Source of the DNA: Nocardia aurea
GTDB lineage: Bacteria > Actinomycetota > Actinomycetes > Mycobacteriales > Mycobacteriaceae
NCBI RefSeq assembly: GCF_003123685.1
Contig: NZ_QCYJ01000020.1
Coordinates: forward strand, 1-64,000
Reading direction: 5' to 3'
Length of the DNA stretch: 64,000 nucleotides
A model generated the notes under the pieces. The model saw only the letters and a list, made by a program, of their open reading frames with translations. It was not told the origin of the DNA and made no database searches. Shown piece by piece: positions 1-9,369 of this stretch (its first letter is position 1; each line of letters starts with the position of its first letter). The translations under genes were made by a program, and so were the position numbers.

Positions 1-72
1 AGATTCGACAAACTCGCCGTCCGCTACCTCGCCACGATCCACATCGCGGCCATCAACCAGTGGCTACGCTGA
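1..72 (+). CDS. IS5-family-like transposase, C-terminal fragment
   Basis: The first 24 codons read in frame to a TGA stop and end with the peptide YLATIHIAAINQWLR. This resembles the last helix of IS5-type DDE transposases, in which a conserved Tyr-Leu-Ala stretch is followed by a hydrophobic end. The rest of the gene lies left of the window, so no catalytic residue is visible. No terminal inverted repeat can be assigned in the 20 bases before the convergent lipase gene. Family placement rests on a short tail and is tentative. Confidence 0.55.
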   Translation, partial: RFDKLAVRYLATIHIAAINQWLR

Positions 73-91
73 CCGACTTTCAAAACACGAC

Positions 92-781
92 CTAGGCGAC
101 GAAGTCTCGGATCTGGCTGATCACCCCGACCGCGCCGAGCAGTGAGACGTGGCCGATGCAGCCGGTGATGGTGTTGGTCGCGCCGTCGAGAAGGACGCTG
201 TTGTTCGGCGTGATGATCTCGTCGCAGGGCGACCACCAGGTGCCGTACTTCACGTCACCGGGGGTCTCGTCGCCGTTGTTCAACTGCTGGAGCATATTCG
301 AACCGGGGCGCATGTCCTCGCAGCCGTCGTCGTAGCAGCCGAGGGCGACGGTGGTGCCGTGGTTGGGCCCGCCGATGGAGACCCAGTCGTCGACATAGCG
401 GGCGCCGTCGAGGAATTTCAGGTACCAGCGAGTGTTCAGGCCGCCCATCGAGTGGCTGATGATGTCGATCTTCTCCGCGCCGGTGGAGGCTCGCAGCGCG
501 TCGGCCTCGGCTTTGACCTCCTCGGCGGTCAGCCTGTTCGATTGCGCGGTATTGTAACTGAAGGCTCGCAATTCGTTGGCGCCGTATCCCGCGGCTCTGA
601 AGCGGGAGATCATGAAGTCCCAATTCGAGTCGGATCCCTGCCATCCGTGCACGAAGAGGATCGGATTTCGGGCCGGCGCGGCGGCGGCTCGCTGTGGCGT
701 GAACATCAGGACAGCCGCGGCCGTCGCGACGAAAGTGATTGCGATGATGCCGATTCGGCGCATCGTTGATCGAATTGGCAT
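92..781 (-). CDS. secreted triacylglycerol lipase, alpha/beta hydrolase (lipase class 2 type)
   Basis: A 229-residue exported lipase. The chosen ATG has an AAGGAGA ribosome site 7 bases upstream; an open frame runs further upstream but is not needed. Residues 5-35 are a signal peptide ending in an Ala-rich stretch. After it come the oxyanion motif ILFVHGW, the nucleophile elbow SHSMGG in the order expected for Bacillus LipA-like and actinobacterial class-2 lipases, a conserved GGPNHGT stretch, and a late GHVSLL containing the probable catalytic His. Two Cys pairs suggest disulfides. It probably hydrolyses short- to medium-chain esters outside the cell. It stands alone, convergent with the transposase remnant. 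Confidence 0.86.
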   Translation of the reverse strand: MPIRSTMRRIGIIAITFVATAAAVLMFTPQRAAAAPARNPILFVHGWQGSDSNWDFMISRFRAAGYGANELRAFSYNTAQSNRLTAEEVKAEADALRASTGAEKIDIISHSMGGLNTRWYLKFLDGARYVDDWVSIGGPNHGTTVALGCYDDGCEDMRPGSNMLQQLNNGDETPGDVKYGTWWSPCDEIITPNNSVLLDGATNTITGCIGHVSLLGAVGVISQIRDFVA

Positions 782-1033
782 GCTCGGGTCTCCTTGTCCG
801 TCCGCCGTCTGGGACGGACGCAGAGCCACGGTAACAAACACCGCCTTGTGTCTCATATGCCTTCCGCCGTCCGATTGTTCAACTTTTCGAACTGCGATAA
901 TCAACGTATCGATAGCGTTGAGACAGAACACATCTGGCCGCTAACCGGCCGCGATCAGCGGGCTACATCGAGGGCAGCGGACCCGATCGCACCGCAGTCG
1001 ACGACGGCTGTATCGAGCCGGTACTGCGGGAAC

Positions 1034-1570
1034 TCAGCCGACGTCGCGACGCAACCAGGTCACCTCGGCGCCGATCGGATCCACGCCGGAACGGTATAGC
1101 TCGAGGTCTTCGTCCCACGGGGTGCCGAGGGCGCGATCGATTTCGGCGGCCAGATCGTAGGTGGTGTACTTTCCGAGTTCGCGTGATGCCTGGAGCATGG
1201 CGCGCAACCGCATCTCACCGAGCGTGACGTCACCGCACGCCGAGGTGGAACCGTGCCAGAGACCGAGGGCGGGGACGAAACTGTAGCGCTCGCCGTCGAT
1301 CCCGTCGCTCGGATCTTCGGTGACCTCGAAACGCAGCACCGGCCACGACCGCAAGGATTGAGCAATGCGCGCGGCGGTCCCGACGGGGCCGATCCAATCG
1401 CTGGTTGCGCGCAGTTGGCCGTCGGCCGGCTGAGTGGTCCACCGCAACTTCGCGGGGGACCCGAGGGCCGAGGTCAGCGCCCACTCCACATGCGGGCACA
1501 GCGCGGCAGGCGACGAGTGGATCCACACCACACCCGCCGACACGTCCGCGAACTGACTCGATGCGCGCAC
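1034..1570 (-). CDS. DUF3145 family protein
   Basis: A 178-residue member of a conserved actinobacterial family of unknown function. The family signature is visible near the start (SSQFADVSAGVVWIHSSP, then CPHVEWAL) and in the C-terminal half (tryptophans plus PWDEDLELYRSG). No signal peptide or membrane segment is seen, so it is probably cytoplasmic. GTG was chosen as the start because GGAGGT sits about 7 bases upstream; a TTG 13 codons earlier has no ribosome site. It is a single gene with no operon partner. Confidence 0.8.
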   Translation of the reverse strand: MRASSQFADVSAGVVWIHSSPAALCPHVEWALTSALGSPAKLRWTTQPADGQLRATSDWIGPVGTAARIAQSLRSWPVLRFEVTEDPSDGIDGERYSFVPALGLWHGSTSACGDVTLGEMRLRAMLQASRELGKYTTYDLAAEIDRALGTPWDEDLELYRSGVDPIGAEVTWLRRDVG

Positions 1571-1667
1571 CCTGATACCTCCAGCTTCGACGAGGACCGT
1601 CTTCCCCAACGAACCCGTCTACAGCTGGCGTTGCCTGAGTGTACTGGAGTGCCCGATGTTACGCGTG

Positions 1668-2498
1668 TTACTTCGCGAGCGTGTTGCCTTCGTGTGTCGA
1701 CTCGGCGATGATCGCGTCACTGAGGGTCGGCCACGCGGTTCGCGCCCAGTCGCCGAAATTCTCGTCCGCCAGGGCGATACTCGCCACCCCAATCACCGGA
1801 TCGACCCAGAGAAATGTTCCGGATTGACCGAAATGGCCATAGGTTCGAGGGGAATTCGCCGCACCGGTCCAGTGCGGTGACTTGCCGTCGCGGATCTCGA
1901 AGCCCAGGCCCCAGTCGTTCGGGCGCTGCGATCCGTAACCGGGCAGCACGCCGTTGACCCCGGGGAATTGCACCGATATCGCCTCGGCGTGGGTCTGCTC
2001 GGAGATCAGCCGTGGCGAGAGCAATTCCGACGCGAACCGGACGAGGTCGGCGACGGTGGAACGGCAGGCGTGACCGGCCGGACCCGCAAGCACCGAACCC
2101 GTCATCCCGAGCGGGGCGAAGACCGCCTCGCGCAGATATTCGTCGAACGCGATGCCGGTCTGCTCGGTGAGGAACCCGGCGAGGACTTCATAGCCCGCGC
2201 TGGAGTAGATCCGTTTGGCGCCGGGCGCGGCGAGGACTTCGGTGGTGTCGAAGGCGATGCCGGAGGTGTGCGCGAGCAGGTGACGGACGGTCGCGCCGGG
2301 CGGTCCGGCGGGCTGGTCCAGTTCGATCGCGCCCTCTTCGACCGCGACCAGCACCGCGTAGGCAACCAGCGGTTTGGTCACCGAGGCGAGGGGGAAGACG
2401 CGGTCGATGTCACCTTCGGTCGTCACGCCGGACGTGGTGAGCACTCCCGCCGCCGCGTGGCGCACCGGCCATTCCCTGATCTGCTCGAGTGAACGCAC
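1668..2498 (-). CDS. serine hydrolase, class C beta-lactamase fold
   Basis: A 276-residue penicillin-binding-protein-like hydrolase without a signal peptide. The SxxK nucleophile motif is SVTK near residue 40, the second motif is Y-S-S-A-G-Y near residue 95, and the third motif region is GHFGQSG in the C-terminal third. This set of motifs is typical of cytoplasmic esterases and amidases of the EstB/LipE type rather than of true beta-lactamases. The substrate is unknown. A paralogous-fold gene starts divergently 167 bp away, so the two may share a promoter region. The start codon is GTG with only a weak ribosome site. Confidence 0.8.
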   Translation of the reverse strand: MRSLEQIREWPVRHAAAGVLTTSGVTTEGDIDRVFPLASVTKPLVAYAVLVAVEEGAIELDQPAGPPGATVRHLLAHTSGIAFDTTEVLAAPGAKRIYSSAGYEVLAGFLTEQTGIAFDEYLREAVFAPLGMTGSVLAGPAGHACRSTVADLVRFASELLSPRLISEQTHAEAISVQFPGVNGVLPGYGSQRPNDWGLGFEIRDGKSPHWTGAANSPRTYGHFGQSGTFLWVDPVIGVASIALADENFGDWARTAWPTLSDAIIAESTHEGNTLAK

Positions 2499-2665
2499 CC
2501 TGCGAGCCTACGCAGTGCGCGAGGGGGTGTTTCGTCGCGGGCGGCGCACACGGCCCCGGCGGACATTCGCGCACGGAACGAACAGATTCCCGCGAGTTCG
2601 GCTGGAGAATGTCCGCGTGGACCGGGCAGGCCAACACCCGGTACCGCCGGTACCATCGACTCATC

Positions 2666-3859
2666 ATGACTGAACAGCCCACGATCCACGGTGATGTGGC
2701 GGCCGGTTTCGGCCCCGTCGCCGACGCTTTCCGCCGCAATTTCGCCCAGCACGGCGAAATCGGCGCGGCCGTGGCCGTTTACGCGGGTGATCGTCCGGTC
2801 GTCGACCTGTGGGCGGGATACCGTGACCGGCGGCGGACGCTGCCGTGGGAGCGCGACACCATCGTGCCGGTGTTCTCCTCGACCAAGGGGATGGCGGCGT
2901 TCGTCGTCGCGTCGGCGGTATCGAAGGGGCTGCTGGATTACGAGGAGCCGGTCGCGACCTACTGGCCCGAGTTCGCGGCGCAGGGCAAGGACGCGGTGAC
3001 CGTTCGGCAACTGATCGACCACCAGGCGGGGCTGTCCGGTCTCGACACGGTGGTGCGACTCGCGCAGATCGCCGATCTCGACGGTCTCGCACCGATTCTG
3101 GCCGCACAGAAACCCGCGTGGAAGCCCGGCACCCGCCACGGCTACCACGCCATCACGCTCGGGTTGTACCAGGGTGAACTGGTACGGCGCGTCGATCCGG
3201 GACACCGCACACTCGGCCGGATCTTCGCCGAGGATTTCGCCGGACCGCTCGGCCTCGACTTCTTCATCGGCCTGCCCGCCGCCGAACCGATGGAGCGCAT
3301 CGCCACGCTGGCCGCGGCGCGCGGCCTGGATCTGCTGCGCTACGAACGCGATATCCCGCTGCGGATCGGCGCGGAGATCTACGCCAAACGCGGCTATTCG
3401 CACGCGGCGCTGACCAATCCGCGCTGCGGCGCGCCCGCGCGGGCGACGCGGCGCGAATTCCTCGAGGTCGAACTGCCCGGATCGAACGGTGTCGGCAATG
3501 CCCGTGCCCTGGCCAGGGTCTACGGCGCCGCGGCCGCGAGCACCGGCGCGCTCCCCGTCGACGACGCGCTGCTGGAGCGGCTGGCGGCCGCCGACACCGC
3601 CGACGACGTTCCCGCCGACGACCTGGTGCTGAAGACCAAGAGCCGTTACCACCTGGGTTTCCGTAAATCACGCGGCACGTTCCGATTCGGCTCGGACAAA
3701 CGCGCCTACGGCACCACCGGCCTCGGCGGCTCCTTCGGTTTCGCCGATCCTGCGACGGGACTCGGCTTCGGCTATTCGATGAACCGGCTCGGCATGGCGG
3801 TCCTCGACGACGTCCGCAGTCGCAATCTGCGCGAGGCGCTGCTGCGCTGCCACATCTGA
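2666..3859 (+). CDS. serine hydrolase / esterase, class C beta-lactamase fold
   Basis: A 397-residue cytoplasmic hydrolase of the beta-lactamase/EstB family. The nucleophile motif is SSTK within FSSTKGMAAF near residue 75. The YxN position reads HGYHAITLG, a variant common in the LipE-like esterases of mycobacteria. The third motif lies in TGLGGSFGFADP. ATG at 2666 was preferred over upstream starts because the family begins close to the helix FGPVADAFRRNF. It is divergent from another beta-lactamase-fold gene. Esterase activity on short acyl chains is the usual property of this group; the actual substrate cannot be read from sequence. Confidence 0.84.
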   Translation: MTEQPTIHGDVAAGFGPVADAFRRNFAQHGEIGAAVAVYAGDRPVVDLWAGYRDRRRTLPWERDTIVPVFSSTKGMAAFVVASAVSKGLLDYEEPVATYWPEFAAQGKDAVTVRQLIDHQAGLSGLDTVVRLAQIADLDGLAPILAAQKPAWKPGTRHGYHAITLGLYQGELVRRVDPGHRTLGRIFAEDFAGPLGLDFFIGLPAAEPMERIATLAAARGLDLLRYERDIPLRIGAEIYAKRGYSHAALTNPRCGAPARATRREFLEVELPGSNGVGNARALARVYGAAAASTGALPVDDALLERLAAADTADDVPADDLVLKTKSRYHLGFRKSRGTFRFGSDKRAYGTTGLGGSFGFADPATGLGFGYSMNRLGMAVLDDVRSRNLREALLRCHI

Positions 3860-3994
3860 GCCCGGAACGAAAGCGTCATCCACGCGAGCGCCGGGATCCA
3901 CCGACCAAGGAACAGATCCCGACGCTCGCGCGGGCGACGCCGCCGGTGCCCCGCGATCTCGTCGCCGAGATCGCGGCCCGGCTCGCCGCGCGAA

Positions 3995-5125
3995 CTACCA
4001 GTCGGCTTCGGTGTAACGGATGATGCCGCGAATGTTCTTGCCGTCCAGCATGTCCTTGTAGCCCTGGTTGATCTCCTCGAGCGAGTAGCTGCGGGTGACC
4101 ATGTCGTCGAGATTCAACTGCCCCGCCTTGTACAGCGCGAGCAGACGCGGCGCGTCCTGCCTGGCGTTGCCGCCGCCGAAGATGCAGCCCTTGATCGTCT
4201 TCTGCAACATCGACAGCAGGAAGCTGTTGAGTTTGACGTCGCTCTCGTCCATGCGCCCCATCGAGGTGACGACCAGCGTCCCGGCCTTGCCGGTGAGGAT
4301 CAGTCCCTCTTCGATGTATTCGCCGTGCATCTCGCCCATGGTCAGGATGACGTTCTCCGCCATCCGGCCCTCGGTGGCCTCGAGCAGCGGCATGATCGCC
4401 TCGGCCATGGAGGCGTAGGCGTGGGTGGCGCCGAATTTCTGTGCCTGCTCGCGCTTCCACGGATTCGGGTCGATGGCGACGACCTTGGACGCGCCCGCGA
4501 GCACCGCGCCCTGCAACGCGCTCATGCCGACGCCGCCGATGCCGACGATGACGGCGGTCTCACCCGGCTGCACCTGCGCGACATGGGTGGACGACCCGAA
4601 ACCGGTCGGCACGCCGCAGCCGACGAGGCAGGCGACCTCGAACGGGATCGTCGGATCGATCTTGACGACCGAGGTGTGGTGCACCGTCATATACGGCGCG
4701 AACGTGCCGAGCAGGCACATCGGGATGACGTTCTGACCGCGCGCCTGGATCCGGTAGGTGCCGTCGCTGATCGCCTGTCCCATCAGCAGACCCGCGCCGA
4801 GGTCGCACAGCGCCATATTGCCGCTCACGCACGCCGGACAGCGTCCGCAGGCGGGGATGAACGACAGGATCACGTGATCACCGACCTGCAGGTCGGCCGG
4901 GCAGTTCGGTCCCAGTTTGGTGATCACGCCCGCGCCCTCGTGGCCGCCCATGACCGGGTAGCCGGGCATCGGTGTCGCGCCGGTGACGATGTGATGATCG
5001 GAATGGCACATACCGGCGGTTTCCATCCGGATCTGCACCTCGCCCGTGACGGGATCGCCGACCTCGATCTCCTCCACCGACCACGGCTCTTCGATCCCCC
5101 ACAGGATCGCGCCCTTCGTCTTCAT
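3995..5125 (-). CDS. NDMA-dependent alcohol dehydrogenase, zinc-binding MDR superfamily
   Basis: A 376-residue zinc alcohol dehydrogenase. The catalytic zinc ligands appear as MCHSDHH near residue 40 and GGHEGAGV near residue 65. The structural zinc site is the four-Cys stretch CGRCPACVSGNMALC. The Rossmann motif is GIGGVGMSALQGA. The sequence matches the NDMA-dependent group (Rxyl_3153 type), whose NAD is not exchangeable and whose members usually work with mycofactocin as external electron carrier. No mycofactocin genes are in the window. The ATG chosen begins the family N-terminus MKTKGAILW. Two AAC-nn-GTT palindromes lie upstream and suggest TetR-type control. Confidence 0.88.
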   Translation of the reverse strand: MKTKGAILWGIEEPWSVEEIEVGDPVTGEVQIRMETAGMCHSDHHIVTGATPMPGYPVMGGHEGAGVITKLGPNCPADLQVGDHVILSFIPACGRCPACVSGNMALCDLGAGLLMGQAISDGTYRIQARGQNVIPMCLLGTFAPYMTVHHTSVVKIDPTIPFEVACLVGCGVPTGFGSSTHVAQVQPGETAVIVGIGGVGMSALQGAVLAGASKVVAIDPNPWKREQAQKFGATHAYASMAEAIMPLLEATEGRMAENVILTMGEMHGEYIEEGLILTGKAGTLVVTSMGRMDESDVKLNSFLLSMLQKTIKGCIFGGGNARQDAPRLLALYKAGQLNLDDMVTRSYSLEEINQGYKDMLDGKNIRGIIRYTEADW

Positions 5126-5186
5126 TCCTGTCGACCCTCTCGAATGCACGTGCTTATATGTGACTGCACCCACAGTACGAGAAAAG

Positions 5187-5200
5187 TGGAACGCGTTCTA
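5187..5200. promoter_or_regulatory. KstR-like operator palindrome 1
   Basis: The 14-mer TGGAACGCGTTCTA fits the pattern T-n-n-AAC-n-n-GTT-n-n-A, the published consensus for the TetR-family steroid regulator KstR. It lies 62 bp upstream of the alcohol dehydrogenase start, within its likely promoter. Binding by KstR or a relative is inferred only from the match. Confidence 0.5.
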
Positions 5201-5241
5201 GTAGTGACACGGAAATTCCGCGACAACGCCTTCAGGTCGAA

Positions 5242-5255
5242 GGGAACACGTTCCA
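5242..5255. promoter_or_regulatory. KstR-like operator palindrome 2
   Basis: The sequence GGGAACACGTTCCA repeats the AAC-n-n-GTT core of the first palindrome but lacks the leading T. It lies 55 bp further upstream, just before the 3' end of the DinB-like gene. Two sites about five helical turns apart would suit cooperative repression. Confidence 0.4.
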
Positions 5256-5266
5256 GAAACGCCCTT

Positions 5267-5851
5267 TCAGCCCCGCACGTCGTGCACGTGATGGATCACG
5301 TCGTGCACGAAATACCGGGCCAGCGATTCGACCGTGAAAGCCGAGCCGTCACCGCGTCGCACATGCCGCCCACGATCGGCCGGGGGCACCGATTCGATGG
5401 CGTGCGCGACGATCTCGGCCGCGTCGACCAATTCCCGCGCCACCGTCGCCGGATCCTGCTCGCCGTAGCGATCAGCGATCGCGGTGGCGTCCTGATCCCA
5501 ATCCGAGAACACCGGAACACCGTCGGCGGCCTCCGCGGCACTCACCCCGCGCGCGTCGAACGCGGGCACGCGCGGATCGGACGCGACCGCGCGGGCGGCG
5601 ATCGCCGTGCGGTAGGCGAAGATCCGGCACACATCGCGCACGTGCGCGGCGTACTCCAGCGGCGACCACACCGAATCGGTCGGCCGCAGTGCCGCTTCGG
5701 GGCGGGTCAGCGTCGCCGCCAGCCGTCCCGCGTACTCGCGAGCGAGCGGCGGCACCGCGCCGAAGGCGGTGTCGGCCGCCGCGAATCCACATTCGGGACA
5801 GGTCTCGTCGAGCACCCAGGTCCAGTTCTTGACATCGGGAACGATCGGCAT
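5267..5851 (-). CDS. DinB superfamily protein
   Basis: A 194-residue four-helix-bundle protein of the DinB / mycothiol-dependent enzyme superfamily. Candidate metal-ligand histidines are seen in LEYAAHVRDVCRIF near residue 68 and in HDVIHHVHDV at the C-terminus, the usual pattern of one early and two late histidines. An N-terminal CPECGF motif may add a small zinc knuckle. Family members in actinobacteria include mycothiol-dependent isomerases and S-transferases; the reaction here is unknown. ATG start; no clear ribosome site. Confidence 0.78.
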   Translation of the reverse strand: MPIVPDVKNWTWVLDETCPECGFAAADTAFGAVPPLAREYAGRLAATLTRPEAALRPTDSVWSPLEYAAHVRDVCRIFAYRTAIAARAVASDPRVPAFDARGVSAAEAADGVPVFSDWDQDATAIADRYGEQDPATVARELVDAAEIVAHAIESVPPADRGRHVRRGDGSAFTVESLARYFVHDVIHHVHDVRG

Positions 5852-5923
5852 GAACCAATGCTAGGTTTGACTGTATCTATTCGGCCACAGATATTCAGCC
5901 AACCAGCGCCGAGATCCGGACGC

Positions 5924-6979
5924 TCATTCCATGAGCTCGCGCGCCTTCTCGAACAGTTCCAACGTGACCGCGTGCAGGAAGTCGCCGACCTGCTTGGGCG
6001 CCTTGCCCGCGAAGGCACGCGCGTGCGTCCCCTCGAGCACGATGCCGAGTTTGAAGCACGCCAGCACCGTGTACCAGGGGACCGCGCTCAGGTCCCGATC
6101 GGAGAACCGGCCGTAGTGCTCGATCATCTCCTCCGGCGTCGGCAGTCCGCCCGCCGCGCCGAGTCTGCCGACCAGCGCCGAACCCGTAGTTCCCGGCACC
6201 GGCCGGGTGGCGAGCTGCCAACCGAGATCGAGCAGCGGGTCGCCGATGGTCGACATCTCCCAGTCGACCAGCGCGGCGACCTCGGGGCCGTCGTAGGTGA
6301 ACATGATGTTGGCCAGATGGCAGTCGCCGTGCAGGATTCCCGGCGTCCACCGCGCGGGCCGGTTGCGCTCGAGCCACTCGCCCACCTGCGTCACGCCGGG
6401 GATCTCCGGGCCGGGATAGCCCGCGTTGGCCGAATAGGATTCGAGTTCGCCCAGCCAGCGCGGCACCTGCCGCTCCAGGAACCCGTCGGGCTTTCCGTAG
6501 TCCGACAGACCGATCGCCCGATAGTCGATGGCGCCGAGCCGTGCGATGGCCTCCACCGCCGACAGCCCCATCTGCCGCCTGATCTCCGGATCGCCCGCGT
6601 GCAGTTCGGGCAGTTCGTTCTGCGGGTTGAAGCCGACGATCGGCTCCATCAGATAGAAGACCGCGCCGATCACCGATTCGTCGGCGCACGCGGCGATCAC
6701 CCTGGGCGCGCGGACCTCGGTGCCGTCCAGCGCGCGCAACAGCACCGATTCCCTGCGGATGACATCGTTGCTCTTGGCCCGCAGATGTCGGGGTCCGCGA
6801 CGCAGTACATACGAGCGACCGCCGCGGTCGAACCGGAGCATGATGTTCTGGGTGCCGCCGCCCAGCGAGGTCACCCCCTCGAAATCACCGGCGGGCAACT
6901 CCTGCTCATCCATCCACTTCCCGACGAGCGAGAAGTCGACGACCTCGCGATCCACTTCCACCGGCTGCGCAACAGACAT
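5924..6979 (-). CDS. phosphotransferase family protein (APH / ACAD10-like)
   Basis: A 351-residue aminoglycoside-phosphotransferase-fold kinase. The glycine-rich loop is SLGGGTQNIMLRF, the VLRRGPR stretch holds the ATP-contacting basic residue, the catalytic loop is HGDCHLANIM, and the metal-binding motif is DWEMSTIGDPLLDLGW. This set matches the subgroup found beside acyl-CoA dehydrogenases, related to human ACAD10/11, which phosphorylates hydroxyacyl-CoA. It is not expected to confer drug resistance. ATG has AAGGGA upstream. It is divergent from pabAB across 89 bp. Confidence 0.84.
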   Translation of the reverse strand: MSVAQPVEVDREVVDFSLVGKWMDEQELPAGDFEGVTSLGGGTQNIMLRFDRGGRSYVLRRGPRHLRAKSNDVIRRESVLLRALDGTEVRAPRVIAACADESVIGAVFYLMEPIVGFNPQNELPELHAGDPEIRRQMGLSAVEAIARLGAIDYRAIGLSDYGKPDGFLERQVPRWLGELESYSANAGYPGPEIPGVTQVGEWLERNRPARWTPGILHGDCHLANIMFTYDGPEVAALVDWEMSTIGDPLLDLGWQLATRPVPGTTGSALVGRLGAAGGLPTPEEMIEHYGRFSDRDLSAVPWYTVLACFKLGIVLEGTHARAFAGKAPKQVGDFLHAVTLELFEKARELME

Positions 6980-7068
6980 GTCCCTTATTGTGCACGACAC
7001 CTCCACCTAAACTGAAGGCATCCGACAACAGTTGCCCATGACCGGTCAGGCGTAGGGTTTTGCACACC

Positions 7069-9369
7069 ATGCGCACGTTGCTCATCGACAACTACGACTC
7101 GTTCACCTATAACCTGTTCCAGCTGATCAGCGAGGTGAACGGGATCGAGCCGACGGTCGTGCGCAACGACGAGGTTCGCGATATCGCCCGGCTGGACCTG
7201 GCCGCTCACGACAACATCGTCATCTCCCCCGGGCCCGGCCGCCCCGACATCGCGCGCGATATCGGCATCTCCGCGGCTCTGATCGCCGAGGCGGACCTGC
7301 CGTTGCTCGGCGTCTGCCTCGGCCACCAGGGCATCGTCATCGGCGCGGGCGGCATCGTCGATCTCGCAGCCGCCGCCCGGCACGGATACCTGGACCGGAT
7401 CTCACACAACGGACGCGACCTCTTCGCCGGACTCCCCCAGGATTTCACCGCCGTGCGCTACCACTCGCTGTGCGCCAGGCGGCCGCTGCCCGACGCCCTG
7501 GAGGTCACCGCGGCGACCGCCGACGGCGTCGTCATGGGCGTGCGGCACCGCGCACGTCCGCAATGGGGCGTGCAGTTCCATCCGGAATCCATCGCGGGCG
7601 AATACGGGGCGGCCCTGCTGCGCAACTTCGCCGAACTCACCGCACGCCATCACGGTGATCTGCGCTCGGCCCGGGTGACGGCCCGGGAGTCCGAACGCCT
7701 GGTCGAGGCCGTGGCGCGATCCGGACCGGCGAGCCGGTCCGGGCGCGCGGTACCCGACGCGGCCCGATTCGTCCGCGACGGCGCCGGAACCGGTGGCGCG
7801 CGACCGGAACGACTCGACGACACCACGGTCCGGGTGGGCGAACTGGGCCGCCCCTGGCAGCTGCGGCACCGGGTGATCGAGCGGGCGATCGATACCGAGG
7901 CCGCCTTCGTCCGGCTCTACGGTGATTCCGCCACGGCGTTCTGGCTCGACAGCGAACACGTCGAGCCGGGACTCGACCGCTTCTCCTTCCTCGGCGACGC
8001 GAGCGGACCGCTCGCCGAGGTGGTCCGCTACCGGGTCGAGACCGCCGAGGTGATCGTGGAGACTTCCGGGGGCGGCCGACGGGTCTTCGCGGGCGACGTC
8101 CTGGAATACCTCGCCACCGAATTGCGCTGGCGCTGCGCCGATATCCCCGACCTTCCCTTCGATTTCGCCTGCGGTTACGTCGGCTATCTGGGCTACGAGG
8201 TGAAGGCCGACTGCGGCGCGGCGGCGGCGCACCGCTCGTCCACCCCGGACGCGCAGTGGATCTTCGCCGACCGGCTCGTCGTCGTCGACCACGTCACCGG
8301 ACACACCCACCTGCTCGCCCTCACCGACACGGCGGCCGAGAGCACGCGGGCGGCGCTGGATTGGCTGCGCGATACCGGCGAAGTGCTGGAATCGCTTCCC
8401 ACATGGGTGAATCCGACCACCATCGAGGTCACCGCCGATACCGGAGCGGTCGCCGGACTCTTCGCGCGCGGAAGTGACAGGTACCTGGCCGATATCGCGG
8501 TGTGCATGGACAAATTGCGCGTCGGCGAATCCTACGAGATCTGCCTCACCGACAGCCTGACCTTCCCTGCCGACGAATCCGACGACTCCGACGGACTCGA
8601 CTTCTACCGTGCCCTTCGTCGCTGCAATCCCGCACCGTACGCGGCCTATCTGCGCTTCGACGATCTCGAAATCGCGTGCTCCTCACCGGAACGCTTCCTC
8701 AAGGTCGACCGCGCCCGCACCGTGGAGAGCAAACCGATCAAGGGCACCGCGCCGCGCGGGAGCACCCCGGCCGAGGACGAACGGTTGCGCCGGGAACTCG
8801 CCGACAGTCCCAAGACCCGCGCCGAGAACCTGATGATCGTCGACCTGCTGCGCAACGACCTCGGCAGGGTCTGCCGCATCGGCAGCGTGCACGTCCCGGA
8901 ACTGATGGCCACCGAGACCTATACGACACTGCACCAACTGGTCTCGACCGTGCGCGGAACATTGCGTCCCGATGTCGACGTGATCGACTGCGTGCGCGCC
9001 TGCTTCCCCGGCGGCTCGATGACAGGCGCTCCCAAGCTGCGCACCATGGAGATCATCGACGAACTCGAAACCGAAGCCAGGGGGGTCTATTCGGGCACCA
9101 TCGGTTTCCTCGGGCTCGGCGGCACGGCCGACCTCAATATCGTCATCCGCACGGCGGTACGCCACGACGGACAGTGGCGGATCGGGGCGGGCGGAGCCAT
9201 CGTGCTCGACTCCGATCCCGCCGAGGAGTACCGCGAGATGCTGCTCAAGGCGGCAGCCACCTATCGCGCCGACACCGCACGGCGGGCAGGACCCGAACTC
9301 ACCGACGCCGCTTCGGCGCGGCGGGCGGGGGCGGCTCGGCCTGCCCCGATTTCGCGCCGATCCCGGTGA
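7069..9369 (+). CDS. pabAB: aminodeoxychorismate synthase, fused PabA-PabB
   Basis: A 766-residue fusion that makes 4-amino-4-deoxychorismate from chorismate and glutamine, the branch to folate p-aminobenzoate. Residues 1-190 are a class I glutamine amidotransferase with GVCLGHQG (nucleophile Cys) and QFHPES (His-Glu). The second half is a chorismate-binding domain with PIKGTAPRG near residue 554, where the Lys is typical of PabB; anthranilate synthase has Ala. FPGGSMTGAPK lies near residue 645. Fused PabAB occurs in folate synthesis and in some antibiotic clusters; no such cluster is visible here, so a housekeeping role is more likely. Its 3' end overlaps the next convergent gene by 71 bp. 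Confidence 0.92.
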   Translation: MRTLLIDNYDSFTYNLFQLISEVNGIEPTVVRNDEVRDIARLDLAAHDNIVISPGPGRPDIARDIGISAALIAEADLPLLGVCLGHQGIVIGAGGIVDLAAAARHGYLDRISHNGRDLFAGLPQDFTAVRYHSLCARRPLPDALEVTAATADGVVMGVRHRARPQWGVQFHPESIAGEYGAALLRNFAELTARHHGDLRSARVTARESERLVEAVARSGPASRSGRAVPDAARFVRDGAGTGGARPERLDDTTVRVGELGRPWQLRHRVIERAIDTEAAFVRLYGDSATAFWLDSEHVEPGLDRFSFLGDASGPLAEVVRYRVETAEVIVETSGGGRRVFAGDVLEYLATELRWRCADIPDLPFDFACGYVGYLGYEVKADCGAAAAHRSSTPDAQWIFADRLVVVDHVTGHTHLLALTDTAAESTRAALDWLRDTGEVLESLPTWVNPTTIEVTADTGAVAGLFARGSDRYLADIAVCMDKLRVGESYEICLTDSLTFPADESDDSDGLDFYRALRRCNPAPYAAYLRFDDLEIACSSPERFLKVDRARTVESKPIKGTAPRGSTPAEDERLRRELADSPKTRAENLMIVDLLRNDLGRVCRIGSVHVPELMATETYTTLHQLVSTVRGTLRPDVDVIDCVRACFPGGSMTGAPKLRTMEIIDELETEARGVYSGTIGFLGLGGTADLNIVIRTAVRHDGQWRIGAGGAIVLDSDPAEEYREMLLKAAATYRADTARRAGPELTDAASARRAGAARPAPISRRSR

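Noticed and set aside
2423..3652. A 409-codon minus-strand frame antisense to the serine hydrolase
   Set aside because: No motif, atypical composition and no ribosome site, while the plus strand encodes a complete enzyme.
5924..6979. Aminoglycoside resistance kinase
   Set aside because: The fold is shared, but the motifs match the acyl-CoA-dehydrogenase-associated phosphotransferase group rather than drug kinases.
4325..7015. An 896-codon open frame on the plus strand
   Set aside because: It lies antisense to three well-supported genes, is rich in Arg, His and Gly, and has no domain. It is a by-product of high GC content.
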